In this document: positions 3,375 to 5,565 of the stretch, piece by piece
How positions within the stretch are numbered: the stretch's first letter is position 1
Layout: each line of letters starts with the position of its first letter
Assembly (NCBI GenBank): GCA_034437315.1
Contig: DAOTUC010000141.1
Coordinates: 1-5,565 of the forward strand
DNA length: 5,565 nucleotides
From: DSAR01 sp034437315
GTDB taxonomy: Bacteria; Chloroflexota; Anaerolineae; B4-G1
Direction of reading: 5' to 3'
Translations under genes and position numbers: made by a program
The notes under the pieces: generated by a model
What the model saw: the letters and a program-made list of their open reading frames with translations, nothing else
The model's database searches: none
What the model was told of the DNA's origin: nothing

Positions 3375-5565
3375 CTACAATGATGATGATTTGAAAAGTT
3401 GCCCTTCATCATCCCGACTGCGCAGATAGAGCGCGGGGATGAACCATTCTCGACCACGGAACAAGCGCCGCCGCCCGCTGGTCATCGCCGCCGGCAGGGA
3501 ATCGAAGCGGGTCAGCGCGCCGTAAAACCCCTGCACAAACCGGGCAGCCGCCGGCGCGCTGATCGGCGCCTGCATCGTGACGACGGCTGGCACGCCAGCC
3601 TGGATCAGGGCCGGCCCCAACCCGCCGAAGAGGGTTTCCCCTCGCACCTCGCCACTGCGGCAGGCTGAAAGCACCGCCACCCGCACCATTGAGGGGTAGA
3701 GCAGATGCTCCAAGGCCTTGCTGTCCACCCAATCCACCTGGCGGCTGCCCGCCTTTTCAAAAGCCAGGTAGCCGAGGGGCGGCACGTCCGTCAGAGTACG
3801 GTCACAACCCGGGCGCTGGCAGCTCGTGTGGTGGGGATAGTTCATCCCGCCGCAAGCAGGACAGCGCCGGGCGACGGTCCCGTGCCCATCAAAGTGGAGC
3901 ACGTGATCCTGAGCGCTCTCCACCCGGTCGATCAGGGCGTCATACGTCGGCGATGTGAGAGTCTCCAACAGAAGCAAGCCCTCCGTCTCCAGCTCCTCCA
4001 ATGCGGCGCGAACGGCCTTTCGCTCCTCCCCCACGGGCAATGAGTCGAGACTGGTGGGACGGGACTCGACGTAGAGCAAGCGCAGGGGCGGCTCAATGGA
4101 GAGCAGCGTGGGCGCTTCGGCATAGCTGACGTAGCGCGTCAGCTCAACCGCGCCGCCGGGCAGTAGGTGGCGTCGGTCGTACATCAACTCCCAGGGATAG
4201 CGGGCCAACGCGACGGCGTCCTCGTCGAAGCGGAGCTGCAAGGAGACCAATCCCCGTTGGGCGCGCACCTGGCTCCAGGCCACCTGGAAGGCCGCGCCGA
4301 CATCACCGGGGAACAAGGACCGGTAAAGGGCTCGTCCCACCTGCGCGTGCAGATCAGAAACCAAGCTGGGGTTGGTGAGCAGGTCCAGGTCGCGCAGGAT
4401 TTCGGCTTGGGGCGGCGTCAGTTTCGCGGCTTCCAGGGAGGCCGCGGGCAGGGCCTTGAGGATGGCGATCAGCGCATCTTGATCGTAGGGCAGATGGGTC
4501 GTCGCCCGCGGTTCACCCATCGGTGTCTCAAGAGCCCGCACCTCGAACTCGAGGCCCACCAGGCGGGCCAGTTGGAGCTTGAAGCGAACGCAGGTCCGCT
4601 CGCGGCGTGGATGCTGGGGCGGTTGAGATGGGGGCTGAGGCGGACTTGGCTCCGAAGGGGTTACCGATTTTTCCAGGCGCAGGCGTGGTGAAAAGCGGTC
4701 ATACTTGGCCGATCTGCGGTCCTTGACCAGTTCCAGCAACACCTCGACCTGCTCCTCGCGCGTGCAGTGGTCCAACAAAAGCTGAATCTTTTGCCCCTTG
4801 CTCATCCCACTGCTGAGGTTCTCGTACACTGGACGGAAATGATCAAAACAGAGGGTGGTCAATTCCCCATCGCTGAAGGCCTCGGTCAGAAGCTGGCGAA
4901 TCACCTCGGTATCCCAATCCCAATCCCAATCTCGATTCCTCTCGGCCTCCGGCGACGATAGGCGGGGCGGCGGCGGCTTGCCCATACAGAGGTCGTTGAA
5001 GCTAATGCCCAGGTGATCGAGAGCCAGCGCATTGAGTCGATCCACGAGGCGCGTGCGGTCGCGGCGGGTCTGCTCGCTGGGGCCGTAGCGACGCTCATCG
5101 CGCAGGTTCTCAAGCAACGGCGCTTCTTGAACGGTGAAATCCTGATGCCAATCGGCACCCTCGGCCAGTTGCTTGAGGGCGTCAAGTCCGCGTTCGTAGT
5201 CCATAACCTTTCCTCCCACAGATGATTCCGATTTTGGAATGCCAACTTCTGGCTCCGGGCGACCTGCTAGCGCCAAGAGAGCCTCGAACTCGCTGAGAAC
5301 GCCAAGCGGATCCTCGTCCAGAATCTCGATCCCCCGATCCCGCCACATCCGCACCTCGCCCTCCGGCAAGCCGGGCCAGACGGCGTAGGCGGTGCGGGCG
5401 AAGCGTCCGGCGCGGTCCAGCACCTCGCGCCACAGCAGGTTGAAGTCGGGGTCGGCGAGGTTGTAACCCAGGAAGAGCACCGTCTGGCGGCGCAGCACCA
5501 TGCGCACTTCGTGGAGTAGATCCTCCTTGTCGCGGTCGCGCCACAGGCCATAATGATCATCCTCG
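3375..5565 (-). CDS. SIR2-like / EAD / EAD7-like / CHAT protease multidomain protein, 5' end missing
   Basis: The reading frame is open to the right edge, so the N-terminus, including the expected NAD-binding part of the SIR2-like domain, is outside the window. Domains in order: SIR2-like C-terminal segment (about 5565-5250, motif LFLGYNLADPDF then AYAVWPGLP); first EAD (about 5204-4983, YERGLD, RRYG, LGISFNDL); second EAD resembling EAD7 (about 4913-4692, IRQLLTEAFSDGELTTLCFD); proline-rich linker (about 4670-4600); CHAT domain to the end. CHAT is a caspase-like peptidase fold. Its expected catalytic His lies in HFDGHG (codon 3882-3884) and its Cys in VLSACRSGE (codon 3660-3662), and both are present. 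A four-cysteine zinc-ribbon-like insert lies between them. No signal peptide or membrane helix is seen, so it is probably cytosolic. The TAG stop lies 10 bases before the trypco2 start and touches that gene's ribosome binding site, so the two are probably co-translated. The EAD7 label is from memory; the CHAT and SIR2-like calls are firmer. Confidence 0.93.
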   Translation of the reverse strand, partial: EDDHYGLWRDRDKEDLLHEVRMVLRRQTVLFLGYNLADPDFNLLWREVLDRAGRFARTAYAVWPGLPEGEVRMWRDRGIEILDEDPLGVLSEFEALLALAGRPEPEVGIPKSESSVGGKVMDYERGLDALKQLAEGADWHQDFTVQEAPLLENLRDERRYGPSEQTRRDRTRLVDRLNALALDHLGISFNDLCMGKPPPPRLSSPEAERNRDWDWDWDTEVIRQLLTEAFSDGELTTLCFDHFRPVYENLSSGMSKGQKIQLLLDHCTREEQVEVLLELVKDRRSAKYDRFSPRLRLEKSVTPSEPSPPQPPSQPPQHPRRERTCVRFKLQLARLVGLEFEVRALETPMGEPRATTHLPYDQDALIAILKALPAASLEAAKLTPPQAEILRDLDLLTNPSLVSDLHAQVGRALYRSLFPGDVGAAFQVAWSQVRAQRGLVSLQLRFDEDAVALARYPWELMYDRRHLLPGGAVELTRYVSYAEAPTLLSIEPPLRLLYVESRPTSLDSLPVGEERKAVRAALEELETEGLLLLETLTSPTYDALIDRVESAQDHVLHFDGHGTVARRCPACGGMNYPHHTSCQRPGCDRTLTDVPPLGYLAFEKAGSRQVDWVDSKALEHLLYPSMVRVAVLSACRSGEVRGETLFGGLGPALIQAGVPAVVTMQAPISAPAAARFVQGFYGALTRFDSLPAAMTSGRRRLFRGREWFIPALYLRSRDDEGQLFKSSSL
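4911..4931. repeat. Hexanucleotide tandem repeat (ATCCCA, 3.5 copies)
   Basis: Three and a half perfect copies of ATCCCA on the plus strand encode alternating Asp-Trp (DWDWDWD) on the minus strand, in the linker just before the EAD7-like domain. The unit is six bases, so copy-number change would lengthen or shorten the linker by Asp-Trp pairs without a frameshift. Confidence 0.8.
5205..5217 (-). promoter_or_regulatory. Internal ribosome binding site at the SIR2/EAD boundary
   Basis: Read on the minus strand, GGGAGG (5212-5217) is followed by a 7-base spacer and an in-frame ATG (5202-5204) encoding the Met of MDYERGLD. This Met is where the first EAD begins, and the membrane protein at 1027-2043 also starts its EAD close to its own N-terminus. 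Initiation here would give a 609-residue EAD-EAD-CHAT protein without SIR2. The site is translated as Val-Gly-Gly-Lys-Val in the longer product. Whether it is used cannot be told from sequence. Confidence 0.6.

Noticed and set aside
2984..3457. Longer trypco2 start at 3457
   Set aside because: The extra 31 residues overlap the end of the CHAT gene and lack a Shine-Dalgarno; the ATG at 3362-3364 has a near-perfect one.
4167..4691. Plus-strand open frame of 174 codons opposite the CHAT gene
   Set aside because: Composition is Gln/Gly/Leu-rich with no motif, and the opposite strand encodes a clear CHAT domain and linker.

Overview
All supported genes lie on the minus strand, closely spaced and read from the right edge to the left, as in one long operon or two adjacent ones. 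GC-rich coding sequence, effector-associated domains (EADs), a CHAT protease, a SIR2-like module and a trypco2 protein together suggest a large-genome, possibly filamentous bacterium. Chloroflexota is my best guess. That is inferred from protein style, with no rRNA or other marker in the window.

Layout in transcription order. (1) 3375-5565: a 5'-incomplete multidomain protein with the end of a SIR2-like domain, two different EAD-type adaptor domains, a proline-rich linker and a C-terminal CHAT caspase-like protease with its His/Cys pair. A strong ribosome binding site sits in frame exactly where the first EAD begins, so a shorter EAD-EAD-CHAT protein may also be made. (2) 2984-3364: a trypco2 (trypsin-co-occurring domain 2) protein. 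(3) 2346-2976: a DpdA/TGT-like (tRNA-guanine transglycosylase superfamily) gene reduced to its N-terminal tip joined to its C-terminal third, with the catalytic barrel missing and a +1 frame change at a C8 run. (4) 2053-2334: an unrecognised 93-residue protein. (5) 1027-2043: a protein with an N-terminal EAD homologous to the first EAD of the CHAT protein, followed by about six membrane helices; its base composition is visibly more AT-rich. (6) 345-896: a 183-residue helical acidic protein of unknown function. (7) 71-312: a small gene that looks broken by one missing base. (8) 1-74: the first 24 codons of another gene that runs off the left edge, with its start overlapping the stop of (7).

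Functional reading. The SIR2/EAD/CHAT protein, trypco2 and EAD-membrane protein resemble the EAD-centred biological conflict systems of multicellular bacteria, in which effectors and sensors are thought to meet through like-with-like EAD contacts. The simplest model is that the cytosolic SIR2-CHAT enzyme is paired through its EAD with the six-helix membrane protein, which would be a membrane effector, anchor or protease substrate. The role of trypco2 is not established. The DpdA remnant may be a relic, an assembly artefact or a repurposed zinc-domain protein. No promoter, terminator, RNA gene, CRISPR array or transposase was recognised. The leader of the main operon is probably beyond the right edge.
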